Shown: piece after piece, positions 7,759 through 18,671 of the stretch | Position numbering within the stretch: position 1 is the stretch's first letter | How the letters are laid out: each line of letters opens with the position of its first letter | Assembly (NCBI GenBank): GCA_009694135.1 | Contig: SHVS01000019.1 | Span: 1-33,077 of the forward strand | Length of the DNA stretch: 33,077 nucleotides | Source of the DNA: Alphaproteobacteria bacterium | GTDB lineage: Bacteria > Pseudomonadota > Alphaproteobacteria > UBA6615 | Direction of reading: 5' to 3' | The notes under the pieces: generated by a model | Told to the model about the DNA's origin: nothing | The model's input: only the letters and a program-made list of their open reading frames with translations | The model's database searches: none | Translations under genes and position numbers: made by a program

Positions 7759-9543
7759 ATGTTATTTCACGCGCAATGGGGCCGAGCCGCTGCCGCAGCT
7801 TTGCTCGCGAGCGGCGCTCTTGGCCTTAGTTTTCCGGCCCTGAGCGCGCCGGTCACGCATCAGCGACTGCTCAACGCGGACCGCGATCCATCGAATTGGA
7901 TCAGCGTGTTCCAGAACTACTCGTCGCATAATTTCTCGCGCCTCAATCAGATCAATCGCAACAATGTCGCGTCGTTGCGGCCGGCATTTACGGTACCGCT
8001 GACGACTGCAATCCGCGCCGGCAAGACCCCCGGGCTTCAGGGCGGGGCGCTGGTTGACGACGGCATGATGTACATCACCGATGGATGGGGCGTGACGCGC
8101 AAGATCGATGTGCGCTCGGGCACCCGTGGCGTGGTGGTGTGGCGCACCGACCCCGCCGTCGGCAATGACGAGGATCCGCGCGATCGCGGTCTCGCCTTCT
8201 GGGGCAACAACGTCTACAATGACCTCGTCGATGGCCGCGTCATCGCCATTAACCGCGATACCGGCGAGATCGTCTGGGACAAGCAGGTGGCGCGGACCAA
8301 TATCAAGGACGAGTTTTACGGCAAGGAGCAATTCACTGCGGCGCCGCTTGCTACCGACGGGAAGATCATCGTCGGACAGAGCTTTGGCGATGCCGGCACC
8401 CGGGGGTTCCTTGCCGCGCTCGACCCCGCTTCAGGGAAAGAATTGTGGCGCCGTTACACGGTGCCTGGTCCGGGTGAGAAAGGCCATGAGACCTGGAAGG
8501 ATGACCACGCCGCCTGGAAGACTGGCGGCGGAGGGATGTGGACGACCGGGTCTTATGACGCCGATCAGCGCCTGACGATTTGGGGCGTCGGGCAACCGGT
8601 GCCGATGTTCGATCCGGAATATCGCCCGGGCGACAACCTGTTCACCAACTCGGCCATTGCCCTCGACATCGACAGCGGCGAGATCAAATGGTTCTTCCAA
8701 TACACGCCGAACGAGTCCTGGGACTTCGACGAAAACGGCGTCCACATGTTGGTCGATGTCACGATCAATGGCGAGAACCGCAAGACCGTCAATCATTTCG
8801 GTCGCAATGGCATCTTCTATCAGCTCGACCGTGCCAACGGGCAATTCATCCGGCACGCCCAGTATGTCGACGCCTTGAGCTGGACCAAGGGTATCGATCC
8901 GAAGACCGGCAAACCGGTCGAGTATGATCCGAAACTTGCGGTTCAGGCCTATCTACCGGCAACACGCATTCTGCGCGGCGAGCCGGAAGCTCGGGTGTGC
9001 CCGAACTATCATGGTGGCCTGCGCTGGCAGCCGCCGTCCTATAATCCTGAACAGAAGGTCATATTCGCCGGCATGAGCGAAGGCTGCTTCAGCCAGAAAA
9101 TTGAGCCGGTGAAGTCGCTGCCGGGCGGCGGGCTTGATGCTAAAGGGGCGGGCGGCCGCTCCGGTCGCGTCGGCGACGCTAAATTCGAGCGCTACGGCGC
9201 GATGGTCGCGATCAGCGCCACGACCGGCAAGGTGATCGCCAAGGTTAACCTGCCGCATGACAATCTGTCGGGAGCGCTTGCGACCGCTGGCGGACTCGTT
9301 TTCAGCGGGTTGCTCGATGGCACGGTCACGGCCTTCGATGATCAGACCTTGACGCCGCTGTGGAGCTTCAACACCGGCATTTCATTCAAGGCCCCGCCGG
9401 TCAGCTACGCCGTCGGCGGAAAGCAGTTCATCGCGATCATCGCCGGAGGTGAAGCGGCACCGTATTACGCGCGCGGCTTCGAAGGCGATGCGAACCTCAA
9501 GCTGATGGAGATCGGCGCGATGCTCTATGTGTTTTCGCTGTAG
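7759..9543 (+). CDS. PQQ-dependent dehydrogenase (methanol/ethanol-type quinoprotein)
   Basis: Periplasmic quinoprotein of 594 residues that oxidises an alcohol or related substrate and passes electrons to a cytochrome c. An N-terminal signal peptide (about residues 1-31, ending in SFPALSA) is followed by eight-bladed propeller repeats. Family motifs include GGGGMWTTGSYD, the RPGDNLFTNSAIALD stretch, the catalytic Asp322 in SWDFDENG and RNGIFYQLDRANG. The residue two after it is Asp324, the position that marks lanthanide-binding members such as XoxF and PedH. No adjacent Cys-Cys pair is present, unlike methanol dehydrogenase. ATG 7759 was chosen over an extension from 7600 because AGGAGAG lies just upstream and the signal peptide then starts correctly. 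A c-type cytochrome gene converges on it. No pqq biosynthesis genes are in the window, and the substrate is unknown. Confidence 0.88.
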   Translation: MLFHAQWGRAAAAALLASGALGLSFPALSAPVTHQRLLNADRDPSNWISVFQNYSSHNFSRLNQINRNNVASLRPAFTVPLTTAIRAGKTPGLQGGALVDDGMMYITDGWGVTRKIDVRSGTRGVVVWRTDPAVGNDEDPRDRGLAFWGNNVYNDLVDGRVIAINRDTGEIVWDKQVARTNIKDEFYGKEQFTAAPLATDGKIIVGQSFGDAGTRGFLAALDPASGKELWRRYTVPGPGEKGHETWKDDHAAWKTGGGGMWTTGSYDADQRLTIWGVGQPVPMFDPEYRPGDNLFTNSAIALDIDSGEIKWFFQYTPNESWDFDENGVHMLVDVTINGENRKTVNHFGRNGIFYQLDRANGQFIRHAQYVDALSWTKGIDPKTGKPVEYDPKLAVQAYLPATRILRGEPEARVCPNYHGGLRWQPPSYNPEQKVIFAGMSEGCFSQKIEPVKSLPGGGLDAKGAGGRSGRVGDAKFERYGAMVAISATTGKVIAKVNLPHDNLSGALATAGGLVFSGLLDGTVTAFDDQTLTPLWSFNTGISFKAPPVSYAVGGKQFIAIIAGGEAAPYYARGFEGDANLKLMEIGAMLYVFSL

Positions 9544-9577
9544 AGCGAAGGCGCCACGAGACACTGCTTAGCTACGA

Positions 9578-9605
9578 CCGGGGCGTCCAGAGATGGGCGC
9601 CCCGG
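9578..9605. terminator. Strong hairpin between convergent PQQ dehydrogenase and cytochrome genes
   Basis: An 11-bp stem (ccggggcgtcc pairing with gggcgccccgg, one G-T pair) closes a six-base loop, agagat. It is followed on the plus strand by ttt. It lies midway between the two convergent stops (9543 and 9623) and could stop transcription from both sides. Confidence 0.75.
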
Positions 9606-9622
9606 TTTGCGTCTGAGCGCAA

Positions 9623-10174
9623 TCAGCGCGCTGCGGCCGACGGAAAATCCTTGCAGCGACCGACATCAGTCGTGAAATACTCGATGCACTCTTCGCGCGT
9701 GATTGCGCCGCGACCAACCACCTTGGCGATAACATAGTCGGCTACCGCGTCGATTTCGCGCTGTATCAGATTGGGCGTTCCCGGCGGCGGCCGATCCGCG
9801 CCGATCTGCGCCGCGGTCATTCCATAGCACCGGTCATCGACATAGGCCCGCACATCGAAGAACGGCATCGCGGTTCCAGGCAGGCCGCATTGTATCGTCT
9901 TGGCAATGGTGTCGCGGTCCATCGCGGTTTGCCGCAAATCGGCGCCGCGCGGAGCACGAGGGTCCTCCTGGACACCATTGGCGGCCCAGCCATGGCACTC
10001 CGGGCAATTGATCTTACCTTGAAATATCTGTTTTCCGAGCACGACATTCTGGGCTTCTGCGGCGCCGGCCAAGCCACCCGCCAAGGCAACGCCAAGCATT
10101 GCCGACGATAGACAGCGCAATACCCGCAGGCGCTCCCGAGCCTCGGCTCCCGAGGCAAGAATTCGATACGCCAT
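9623..10174 (-). CDS. Exported c-type cytochrome
   Basis: Monohaem cytochrome c of 183 residues with an N-terminal signal peptide (hydrophobic run around 26-41, cleavage near AEAQ). The haem site is C57-P-E-C60-H61 (NCPECHGW), and the probable sixth ligand is Met103 in GTAMPFF. Extra cysteines at 96 and 116 and two near the C-terminus could form disulfides. The protein should sit in the periplasm. Facing the PQQ dehydrogenase across a shared terminator, it is the natural candidate for that enzyme's electron acceptor, though this is inferred from context. ATG 10174 carries purine-rich ggggataaggga immediately upstream; a later start at MLGVALAGG would shorten the signal region. Confidence 0.85.
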   Translation of the reverse strand: MAYRILASGAEARERLRVLRCLSSAMLGVALAGGLAGAAEAQNVVLGKQIFQGKINCPECHGWAANGVQEDPRAPRGADLRQTAMDRDTIAKTIQCGLPGTAMPFFDVRAYVDDRCYGMTAAQIGADRPPPGTPNLIQREIDAVADYVIAKVVGRGAITREECIEYFTTDVGRCKDFPSAAAR

Positions 10175-10263
10175 TCCCTTATCCCCACTTCAAAGCTGTT
10201 GTCACCGCGCACCGGATCGCCGATCGTGGGCAGAGAATAGCCGGCAGGGTCGAGGAAGCCAAC

Positions 10264-11700
10264 ATGACAGGCCGCTTTATTGGCTTGGGCGCGCTTAGTG
10301 CCGCGGCAGTGGTTGCCGCCGCGGTGGCGGCCCATGCCCAGACGCCACAGCCTCGCCCGTTGCAGATATGGGACCTAAAGCTTGGCCAGCATGCGATGGA
10401 ATTGCCGCCGCGGGATTTCGCCGACCTTGCCTGTGGAACCGCCGGCGGCCCCCCAGGGCTGCCGCTGGATAGTTGGCTCGACTTTGGCAAATGTGTCGCG
10501 GAGGCAACCAGCGGCCTGCGCGAGGTTTATTTCCGTCACGATGACGAGCGGGAATTTATCGCGCGCGCCCAGCGAATCGAAGTTCCGTCGCTGCGGTTTG
10601 GCAGTACCACGATCTATGGCGTGCCGGTCGTGGTCTCCGTCTTGTTCGATCGTGACGGATTTCTTTCGGGAATGCGAGTCGTCACCGATCCGCGCGGACT
10701 CAACGCCGAAACCCGCCAGCTCAACATCTCGCTGTGGAACTTCCTGCGCGGGCGATTCGGCGGCGACGATTGGAAGTGCGACGACCTTGCCCCGGCCGAG
10801 GGCGAACAGCCTCTCGGTGGCCAGTTTCTCAAGCGGCGCTGTGACAAGTCGATTGAGAGCGGAGCGCAACGCGTGATGCTCGAAGGGCATTACTATCGCA
10901 AGCGCGGGCAAGCAGCGGTCGATCCGTTCACCCGGGTCGCGACCGAAGGCCAGTTCGAAAGCACAGTGCGCGCCGAGGTGACGCTCGCGCGCGCCATCGA
11001 CAATGCGTCGGCGCGCCTTGCGGCAATCGCCCCGGCGCGACCCGATCTCAATGCTCCAGCGGAGCGGGCGCGCGACTGCCCAGGCTGCGACCTTACCGGG
11101 GTCGACTTGAAGCGCGCCGATCTGCGCGGCGCCAATCTTGCGGGAGCGAATCTCAGCAGCGCCAATCTCCATGGCGCCCGGCTCGATCGCGCCAATCTTT
11201 CCGGCGCCATACTTGTCGGGGCGAACCTCAATAAGGTCGAGGCAAAGCAACTTAATCTCGAATTCGCCGACCTGTCGGGTGCGATGTTGTTTCGGGCGAG
11301 TCTTGCGGGCGCCAATCTCAGGCGCGCGAAGCTTGAAGGCGCACTGGCCGGCGGCATCGAATTGATCGGCGCCAATTTGCGCGAGGCCGATGTACGTGAG
11401 GTCGATTTGCGCGATGCGCGACTTGGGCGCGCCGACTTTTCCCGCGCGGATCTTTCCGGTTCACATCTGCATAATGCCCGCATGGTCGAGGCTGTACTGG
11501 TCGAAGCGACGCTTGCGGGCACGCTGGCGATCGACGCGCAAATGTCGCGCGTGGATCTGTCGCGCGCCAAGTTGCGAGGCGCCGACCTTTTCGGCGCCGA
11601 TTTGCGCGAGGCCACGCTGTCCGGAGCGGATTTGCGCGGCGCGCGGCTGGAGGGCGCCAATCTTCAGGACGCTAACCTTGAGGGAGCGACATTGCCGTAG
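10264..11700 (+). CDS. Exported pentapeptide-repeat protein
   Basis: 478-residue protein with three parts: a signal peptide (about 1-26, ending AAHAQ), a globular N-terminal domain of about 245 residues that I do not recognise, and a C-terminal array of A(D/N)LxX pentapeptides from about residue 272 ([21 protein letters not shown]) to the C-terminus. Some 40 pentapeptides would fold into a right-handed quadrilateral beta-helix. Cytoplasmic relatives include DNA-mimic proteins, but the signal peptide argues for a periplasmic or surface role. ATG 10264 has AGGAA eight bases upstream; an upstream extension to 10099 overlaps the divergent cytochrome gene and looks false. The 89-bp divergent gap to that gene probably holds promoters for both. 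Confidence 0.8.
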   Translation: MTGRFIGLGALSAAAVVAAAVAAHAQTPQPRPLQIWDLKLGQHAMELPPRDFADLACGTAGGPPGLPLDSWLDFGKCVAEATSGLREVYFRHDDEREFIARAQRIEVPSLRFGSTTIYGVPVVVSVLFDRDGFLSGMRVVTDPRGLNAETRQLNISLWNFLRGRFGGDDWKCDDLAPAEGEQPLGGQFLKRRCDKSIESGAQRVMLEGHYYRKRGQAAVDPFTRVATEGQFESTVRAEVTLARAIDNASARLAAIAPARPDLNAPAERARDCPGCDLTGVDLKRADLRGANLAGANLSSANLHGARLDRANLSGAILVGANLNKVEAKQLNLEFADLSGAMLFRASLAGANLRRAKLEGALAGGIELIGANLREADVREVDLRDARLGRADFSRADLSGSHLHNARMVEAVLVEATLAGTLAIDAQMSRVDLSRAKLRGADLFGADLREATLSGADLRGARLEGANLQDANLEGATLP

Positions 11701-11881
11701 GCGCGCAGCGTCCCGCCGCCGGTCGTCTCGATAATCGGTTTGCCCTATGCACCAACGAGCGCTTCACTCGCATCGAGTGCCAACGAGCCGGTTAAAGCCA
11801 ACCGCATCCGCCGCCAGCACCGCCGCCAGCCGCCGACCCATCCGTGCGTTGGCGTGGGACATCGCGCTACTCCGGGAGACC

Positions 11882-12984
11882 TGTCCCTACCGAAAACTAG
11901 ATCCGAGCATATCGATGGTGCAAGCCACCGACCATCGGCTCGGCAACAACCTCTCCAAACCGCATGATTTTGCGACCGAGAGGCGCATCCTTGTCCAGCG
12001 ACAGGTGCGTTCGTGCGTCGTTGTAATAGCGAACATACGCAGACATGATTCTGCGCAGGTGCGATTGGCCGAGCACGATCACACGGTCGACGCACTCGCG
12101 CCGTGCCGATCCGATCCATCGCTCTATGTATGCATTTTGCCAAGGCGAGCGCGGCGCGATCGGACGAGCGCGAGTCCCCATCGCCCGGAGACACCGCTTC
12201 ACCGCTCCGCCATAGACCGCGTCGCGGTCGCGCACCAGAAATTCCGGCACTTCATCCCACGGGAACGCTTCCACTATCTGCCGCGCAACCCACTCGGCCG
12301 TTGGATGCGCGGTGACCGCATAGTGAACCGGCTTTCGCCGGCCATAAGCCAGAATCACGAGGCAATAAAGCAACTTGAAGCCAATCGTGGGCACGACGAA
12401 CAGGTCTGCAGCTGCGATGCCGTCCGCATGATTCCGGAGGAAGGTCGCCCAACTCTGGCCCGGTCGCTGAGGACGCCTGATCATGTATTTGGCGACGGTC
12501 GATTCAGCGATGTCGATCCCGAGCTTGAGCAGTTCGCCATGGATGTGCGGCGCGCCCCAAAGGAAGTTCGCACGGCTCATCTCCCGAACGAGATCGCGAA
12601 TTTCCTGCGGAATCGTCGGTCGGCCGCCGTGCGATCGAGACTTCCAGCGCCAGAATGCTTTGAAGCCCATTCGATGCCAGCGAACTACCGTCTCTGGCCG
12701 CACAATCGTGACGGCATCCAGCACGGCCGGTCTCAGCCGATAGAGCCAAACGAACGCTAGCCGATCCAACCCAGAGAGCCGCAAGCGTTGCGGCGCCCTT
12801 CGCCGGAGGACGTTCAGCTGATGGCGGAGGACCACATTCTCCGCCTCGAGCCGCTCGCGCGACTTAAGGAGCGTCGTCAACCAGCTCCAAACGAGTCTGA
12901 CGATCGTCAGCATGCCTCAGCATGACGCCGTGAATGGTCAATTCGCAAGCCTGCCCATGGCGGACAGAGTTTTCGGTATAGACA
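11882..12984 (-). mobile_element. Complete IS element, about 1.1 kb, rve-type DDE transposase
   Basis: The element is bounded by imperfect 17-bp inverted repeats: TGTCCCTACCGAAAACT at 11882-11898 and, on the other strand, TGTCTATACCGAAAACT at 12968-12984 (15 of 17 match). One transposase gene fills the interior, and its stop codon overlaps the left repeat. I could not identify a convincing target-site duplication. TGT...ACA ends with a single rve-domain transposase fit the IS481-like/IS3-like superfamily, but I do not assign a named IS. A related copy is at 1-322 in the same orientation. Confidence 0.85.
11897..12913 (-). CDS. IS transposase with integrase (rve) core
   Basis: Intact 338-residue transposase. 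The N-terminal region has a basic coiled stretch (RERLEAENVVLRHQLNVLRR) and a helix-turn-helix segment (RPETVVRWHRMGFKAFWRW). The C-terminal half is an RNase H-like DDE core: first Asp in GIAAADLFVVPT, second in VRDRDAVYGG, and Glu in WQNAYIERWIGSARRE. A C-terminal HLSLDKDAPLGR tail is typical of this group. The frame is open from ATG 12913 to TAG 11899-11897 inside the terminal repeat, so the element may still be active. It cuts and joins its own ends; no accessory gene is carried. Confidence 0.9.
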   Translation of the reverse strand: MLTIVRLVWSWLTTLLKSRERLEAENVVLRHQLNVLRRRAPQRLRLSGLDRLAFVWLYRLRPAVLDAVTIVRPETVVRWHRMGFKAFWRWKSRSHGGRPTIPQEIRDLVREMSRANFLWGAPHIHGELLKLGIDIAESTVAKYMIRRPQRPGQSWATFLRNHADGIAAADLFVVPTIGFKLLYCLVILAYGRRKPVHYAVTAHPTAEWVARQIVEAFPWDEVPEFLVRDRDAVYGGAVKRCLRAMGTRARPIAPRSPWQNAYIERWIGSARRECVDRVIVLGQSHLRRIMSAYVRYYNDARTHLSLDKDAPLGRKIMRFGEVVAEPMVGGLHHRYARI

Positions 12985-13132
12985 CCCAAGAGACAGAACA
13001 GCCGACATGCATGAAAATGCCCTCAGACCGGCGGCCAGAGACGTGTTGCGCCCAGACAACGCGCGTACAAGTGCCTGCGATTGCGCGCTTTGTGCGAGCC
13101 TTGGATTGTCGGCTCGAAAGCGGTGGACTGGG

Positions 13133-13209
13133 TGGTGGGCCCGGCAGGACTCGAACCTGCAACCAAGCCGTTATGAGCGGCTCGCTCTAACCAATTGAGC
13201 TACAGGCCC
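13133..13209 (-). tRNA. tRNA with anticodon CAT, probably tRNA-Ile2 (lysidine type)
   Basis: A full cloverleaf folds on the minus strand. The acceptor stem is GGGCCTG with CGGGCCC, the D arm GCTC...GAGC, the anticodon stem AGCCG/CGGCT around loop CTCATAA, and the T arm GCAGGTTCGAGTCCTGC. The 3' CCA is encoded (13135-13133). Anticodon CAT fits elongator tRNA-Met or the tRNA-Ile2 whose C34 is modified by TilS. The GCTTGGT junction after the anticodon stem resembles ileX-type tRNAs, so I favour Ile2. Initiator tRNA is excluded by the paired first base. Its 3' end faces the accessory region. Confidence 0.9.
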
Positions 13210-13310
13210 GTCGGCGCGGGATGCGCATGTTCCGTTGCTATCCCAGGAGCCGGGCGCGAGCAATGGGTCCGTGATTTAGGGGGAGAGAGTCCTGCCCGCT
13301 TGGCTAAAGC

Positions 13311-13760
13311 CTAGCGCGTGGCGATGGGCCGAGCATTCACCCAGACTGCCCGATGACGACCGCCCCGGTCGGTGCTGGTGCCGAAAATCACCGAGCCAAG
13401 CCCGTCATCCGCCTCATACAGGCGGTAGGAGTCGAGCGACCAGCTTATCGGTCGCAACTCCCCCGGTTTAAGATCGCCAAGCGCGAAGGCCTCTAACACT
13501 TGGCCTGGCGTGATCGTGACCGCATCGACGAGGCGCAGATCAAGCTTTGGCAAATCGGAGCCGCTGCTGTTGATCAATGTGCCCTTGATCGTCACGCGGA
13601 AGCGGCCGTCGGCCAATGGCGTGCTGCTGACCTCGGCGATCGAAAGCTCCACAATCGGCGGAAAGAACGACTTCGAGGACGGTGTAGTCTGCGCGCAAGC
13701 CGCGCCGGTCACGGCGAAGGCAAAAAGCGCGAGTACAGCGGCTGAGCGAGCTTTGTGCAT
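13311..13760 (-). CDS. Small exported protein of unknown function
   Basis: 149-residue protein with a clear Sec signal peptide (MHKARSAAVLALFAFAVTG, cleavage near ACA-Q). The mature part looks like a single beta-rich domain (RFRVTIKGTLINSSGSDLPKL), perhaps immunoglobulin-like, but I recognise no family. ATG 13760 is supported by GGGAGGG five bases upstream; the frame extends to 13844 but the signal peptide would then be internal. It lies downstream of rpoD on the same strand after a gap of about 165 bp, so it may be transcribed separately. Periplasmic location is the only firm inference. Confidence 0.7.
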   Translation of the reverse strand: MHKARSAAVLALFAFAVTGAACAQTTPSSKSFFPPIVELSIAEVSSTPLADGRFRVTIKGTLINSSGSDLPKLDLRLVDAVTITPGQVLEAFALGDLKPGELRPISWSLDSYRLYEADDGLGSVIFGTSTDRGGRHRAVWVNARPIATR

Positions 13761-13926
13761 GGCGGCCCTCCCGATCAACCATTTCACGGCGCAACGACCA
13801 AGAATCCGTTCCTCGCCAGGTGCAACCAAACTCCGCCACGGCACCGCATTCCAACCAGCTGCCGGGCCGGCGCGCTGGCCGCCCGCCTTTGGCCCGATGA
13901 GCCGAGGAGCGCGCCGATGTCCGCCC

Positions 13927-16008
<2,082 letters not shown>

Positions 16009-16094
16009 GCGCTCCTCTATCCCCTTTTGATTAATGCCCCGCGGGCCCACGCCCAGATGCGCGCGCCCGCACTCTAGCCCGCCAACCCTTTACT

Positions 16095-17897
16095 CTAAGC
16101 TACGCGACCCTTCTGGCCCGGATCCTTCAGCTCGGGGTCATACCCACCCGCGAGCCCCGACTCGGGCATCACACCCGCAGCGCGGTGCCGCATATACAGA
16201 TATTCCGCCAAACGCTCGGCCGCCAGCGCGCTTGCAGCGCCAGGCGCCGAATAAGGCGCCAGGCGTTGCACCGAGCGTCCAAGTACCGTCCCGAGTAATT
16301 CGGCAAAACCGTGTTGGCTCAAATGGCTAGCCAAGCCTGTTGTTTGAAGTCCGCCGCCCGAAACGGCGACGTTTAGAAGCTCGCGCAAGAGCCTGTCAAG
16401 CGGCGCGGTGGCCAGCCGAAGTTCGGCCAAACGTTCAGCCTCGGCCAACAAGAGCGTCGGATGATTGATGAGCAGAGCGAGCAGAATACGGTCCTGCACC
16501 AGCAGCGCGGCATTGGGGTCGGCCCGTACCGTAAGCCCGAGAGGAGCCCGGCCCCAGGCCGACTCCAAATCGCGCCGGCCGCGCGCCCGGCCCGGCTGGC
16601 GCCAATTCAGCTTTTTTTCGGCCGGGTGGAACAAGGCATCGAGTCGGCGGCGGAAGGCGGCGCGATAGTGGTCTTGCACGGCCCGGTCAGCGACTTCCCG
16701 TGCTCGGGCGTAGAGCCGTTCCGCGAGCGCCGCGCGGCGCTCGGGCGTGTCATGCTTGCGTCCGCCCAGTTCCAGCTGCCAGACGACCTCGTCGAGCGGG
16801 CGAGTCCCGGCCAGCGGAGCGCTAAAGGCGCCGGCGCCACCTGCCTGAATGAGGCTGTCCGGGTCCTCGCCTGCCGGCAGAGTGACAAAGCGCAACGACT
16901 TGCCGGGCTTGAGCAACGGAAGCGCGCGCAATGCTGCACGATAGGTCGCGCGCTCGCCGGCCGCGTCGCCATCGAAACACAGGATCGGCTCGTCGGCCAG
17001 ACGCCAGAGAAGCGCAAGTTGCTCTTCGGTCAGGGCGGTGCCGAGCGGCGCCACGACATGCGCGAAACCCGCCTGGGACAGGGTGATCGCGTCCATATAG
17101 CCTTCGACGACAATTACCTCGCGCAGCTTGGCCGCGGCGGCGCGCGCCTGGGCCAGCCCGTAGAGCAATTTTCCTTTATGGAACAGCGGCGTATCAGCGG
17201 AGTTGATATACTTCGGCTTGGCATCGCCCATGGTGCGGCCGCCGAAGCCGATCACCCGGCCGCGCCGGTCGCTGATCGGAAAAATCACCCGATCGTAGAA
17301 AGCGTCGCGCGATCCACCGCTTTTACTCGATGCGCTATCGCTTGGCTTGACCAGCCCGGCCTCGGCCAGCTGGGCGTCACTCGCCCCCTGATGCAGCAGG
17401 GCCTGGCGCAAGGCGCCATGGCCAGGGGCGAAACCTAGGCGGAAGCGGGCGATGGTCTCGGCCGCAAGCCCGCGTCCGGTAAGGTAGGCCATAGCTGCCC
17501 GTCCAGCAGGCGATCGGAGCTGCGCCTCGAACCAGACCGTCGCCGACTCCAGTATCTCGTGCAGGCCGGACTGATGCTGCTCCGCCTCACGCTGGCCGGG
17601 CGTGGCGCGCGGCAACTCCAGTCCAGCTTCGGCCGCCAGTTTTTCGACCGCCTCGGCGAAACCCAGGCTTTCTGTCTGCATGACAAATGAAATCACATCG
17701 CCATGCGCGCCGCAGCCGAAGCAGTGGAAAAAACCTTTCTCGTCGCTGACGCTGAACGACGGGCTTTTCTCGGAATGGAAAGGACATAGGCCAAGATGTT
17801 CGCGTCCCTTGCGAGTCAACTTGACCCGCCGGCCGACTACCTCCGACACCGAGAGGCGGGCGCGCAGTTCATCCAGAAATTGAGTCGGGATCGCCAT
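16095..17897 (-). CDS. dnaG: DNA primase
   Basis: Synthesises RNA primers at the replication fork together with DnaB helicase. The 600-residue protein has the N-terminal CHC2 zinc-binding domain (Cys38, His41, Cys59, Cys62 in LCPFHSEK...FFHCFGCG), the catalytic core (YDRVIFPISDRRGRVIGFGGR), and the TOPRIM acidic residues Glu265 in VEGYMDA and Asp309/Asp311 in FDGDAAGE. The C-terminal third, which would contact DnaB, is diverged as is usual. Start ATG 17897 gives the expected MAIPTQFLDELRARL. It lies between yqeY and rpoD on the same strand, a conserved macromolecular-synthesis-type arrangement in alphaproteobacteria. Confidence 0.97.
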   Translation of the reverse strand: MAIPTQFLDELRARLSVSEVVGRRVKLTRKGREHLGLCPFHSEKSPSFSVSDEKGFFHCFGCGAHGDVISFVMQTESLGFAEAVEKLAAEAGLELPRATPGQREAEQHQSGLHEILESATVWFEAQLRSPAGRAAMAYLTGRGLAAETIARFRLGFAPGHGALRQALLHQGASDAQLAEAGLVKPSDSASSKSGGSRDAFYDRVIFPISDRRGRVIGFGGRTMGDAKPKYINSADTPLFHKGKLLYGLAQARAAAAKLREVIVVEGYMDAITLSQAGFAHVVAPLGTALTEEQLALLWRLADEPILCFDGDAAGERATYRAALRALPLLKPGKSLRFVTLPAGEDPDSLIQAGGAGAFSAPLAGTRPLDEVVWQLELGGRKHDTPERRAALAERLYARAREVADRAVQDHYRAAFRRRLDALFHPAEKKLNWRQPGRARGRRDLESAWGRAPLGLTVRADPNAALLVQDRILLALLINHPTLLLAEAERLAELRLATAPLDRLLRELLNVAVSGGGLQTTGLASHLSQHGFAELLGTVLGRSVQRLAPYSAPGAASALAAERLAEYLYMRHRAAGVMPESGLAGGYDPELKDPGQKGRVA

Positions 17898-17979
17898 CCG
17901 CGCCGCCCTTCCGCCTGCGACTATGCGTAAATCTAAGTATGACGACCCGAGTCGCCAAGCGCAGCGCTTGTGGGGAGCG

Positions 17980-18438
17980 TTAGCCGCCGAGTTTGGCTTT
18001 GACCGCCGCGCTCGCCTTGGAGAAGTCCATGCGCCCGGAATGCTTGGCTTTAAGCACCGCCATCACTTTGCCCATTTCCTTGAGCCCGGCCGCGCCGGTT
18101 TCGCGAATGGCCTCGGCAACCGCGGCGGCGATTTCCTCAGCGGACAGTTGCTTCGGCAAAAAGCCCTCGATGATGGCGATTTCCTCGGCTTCCTGCTTGA
18201 CCAGATCCTCGCGCGCACCCGCCTGATACTGGGTGATGCTTTCGCGCCGTTGCTTGATCATGGTCTGCAGCAGGCCCAGGATTTCCTCGTCGCCAAGTCC
18301 GCCCTCGATCCCGCGCCCGCGCGAGTCGATGTCGCGGTCCTTGAGCGCCGCCAATATCAGCCGCAGGGTCGATACCGCGCGCGCTTCGCGTTTCTTGAGA
18401 GAGTCTTTGAGCGCGTCGTTCAACTTTTGTCTGAGCAT
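17980..18438 (-). CDS. yqeY: GatB/YqeY domain protein
   Basis: 152-residue protein of the YqeY family, which shares its fold with the tail domain of GatB and is thought to bind tRNA or assist amidation; its role is not settled. The family signatures are MLRQKLNDALKDSLKKREA at the start, TLRLILAALKDRDI, and GKVMAVLKAKHSGRMDFSKA near the end. ATG 18438 gives the family-typical start; ATG 18462 (MSQTRSQP) is an alternative, and neither has a strong Shine-Dalgarno. It is the first gene of yqeY-dnaG-rpoD and divergent from carA. Confidence 0.9.
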   Translation of the reverse strand: MLRQKLNDALKDSLKKREARAVSTLRLILAALKDRDIDSRGRGIEGGLGDEEILGLLQTMIKQRRESITQYQAGAREDLVKQEAEEIAIIEGFLPKQLSAEEIAAAVAEAIRETGAAGLKEMGKVMAVLKAKHSGRMDFSKASAAVKAKLGG

Positions 18439-18571
18439 TGGCTGCGACCTGGTTTGAGACATTGGGCTTGAATCATGGGCGCGATGCGTCTGGACACGCC
18501 ACACAGACAGTCCCAACTCCGGTGTAAGCGCATAACCCATTGAAAGCGCACAAATTTGCCCGCAGCGGCGC

Positions 18572-18601
18572 TTGACGCGGCGGGTTGCGGCGGCGTACTA
18601 A
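18572..18601 (+). promoter_or_regulatory. Candidate sigma-70 promoter for carA
   Basis: TTGACG (18572-18577) and TACTAA (18596-18601) are separated by 18 bases, about 70 bp before the carA start, in the divergent gap with yqeY. The -10 match is partial, so this is a suggestion from sequence only. Confidence 0.3.
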
Positions 18602-18671
18602 GCCCGAGCGCGGGGGCTCTGACAAGCACCTTACGCCATACCCGCACGTTCCCCGCTCGATCGAGGATAGC

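Noticed and set aside
11865-12995. Target-site duplication around the complete IS
   Set aside because: The flanks (ggagac, ccaagagac) share only a few bases and do not make a convincing direct repeat at the ends.
13095-13116. Inverted repeat cgagcc/ggctcg next to the tRNA
   Set aside because: The stem is short and no T-run follows on the tRNA strand, so I did not call it a terminator.
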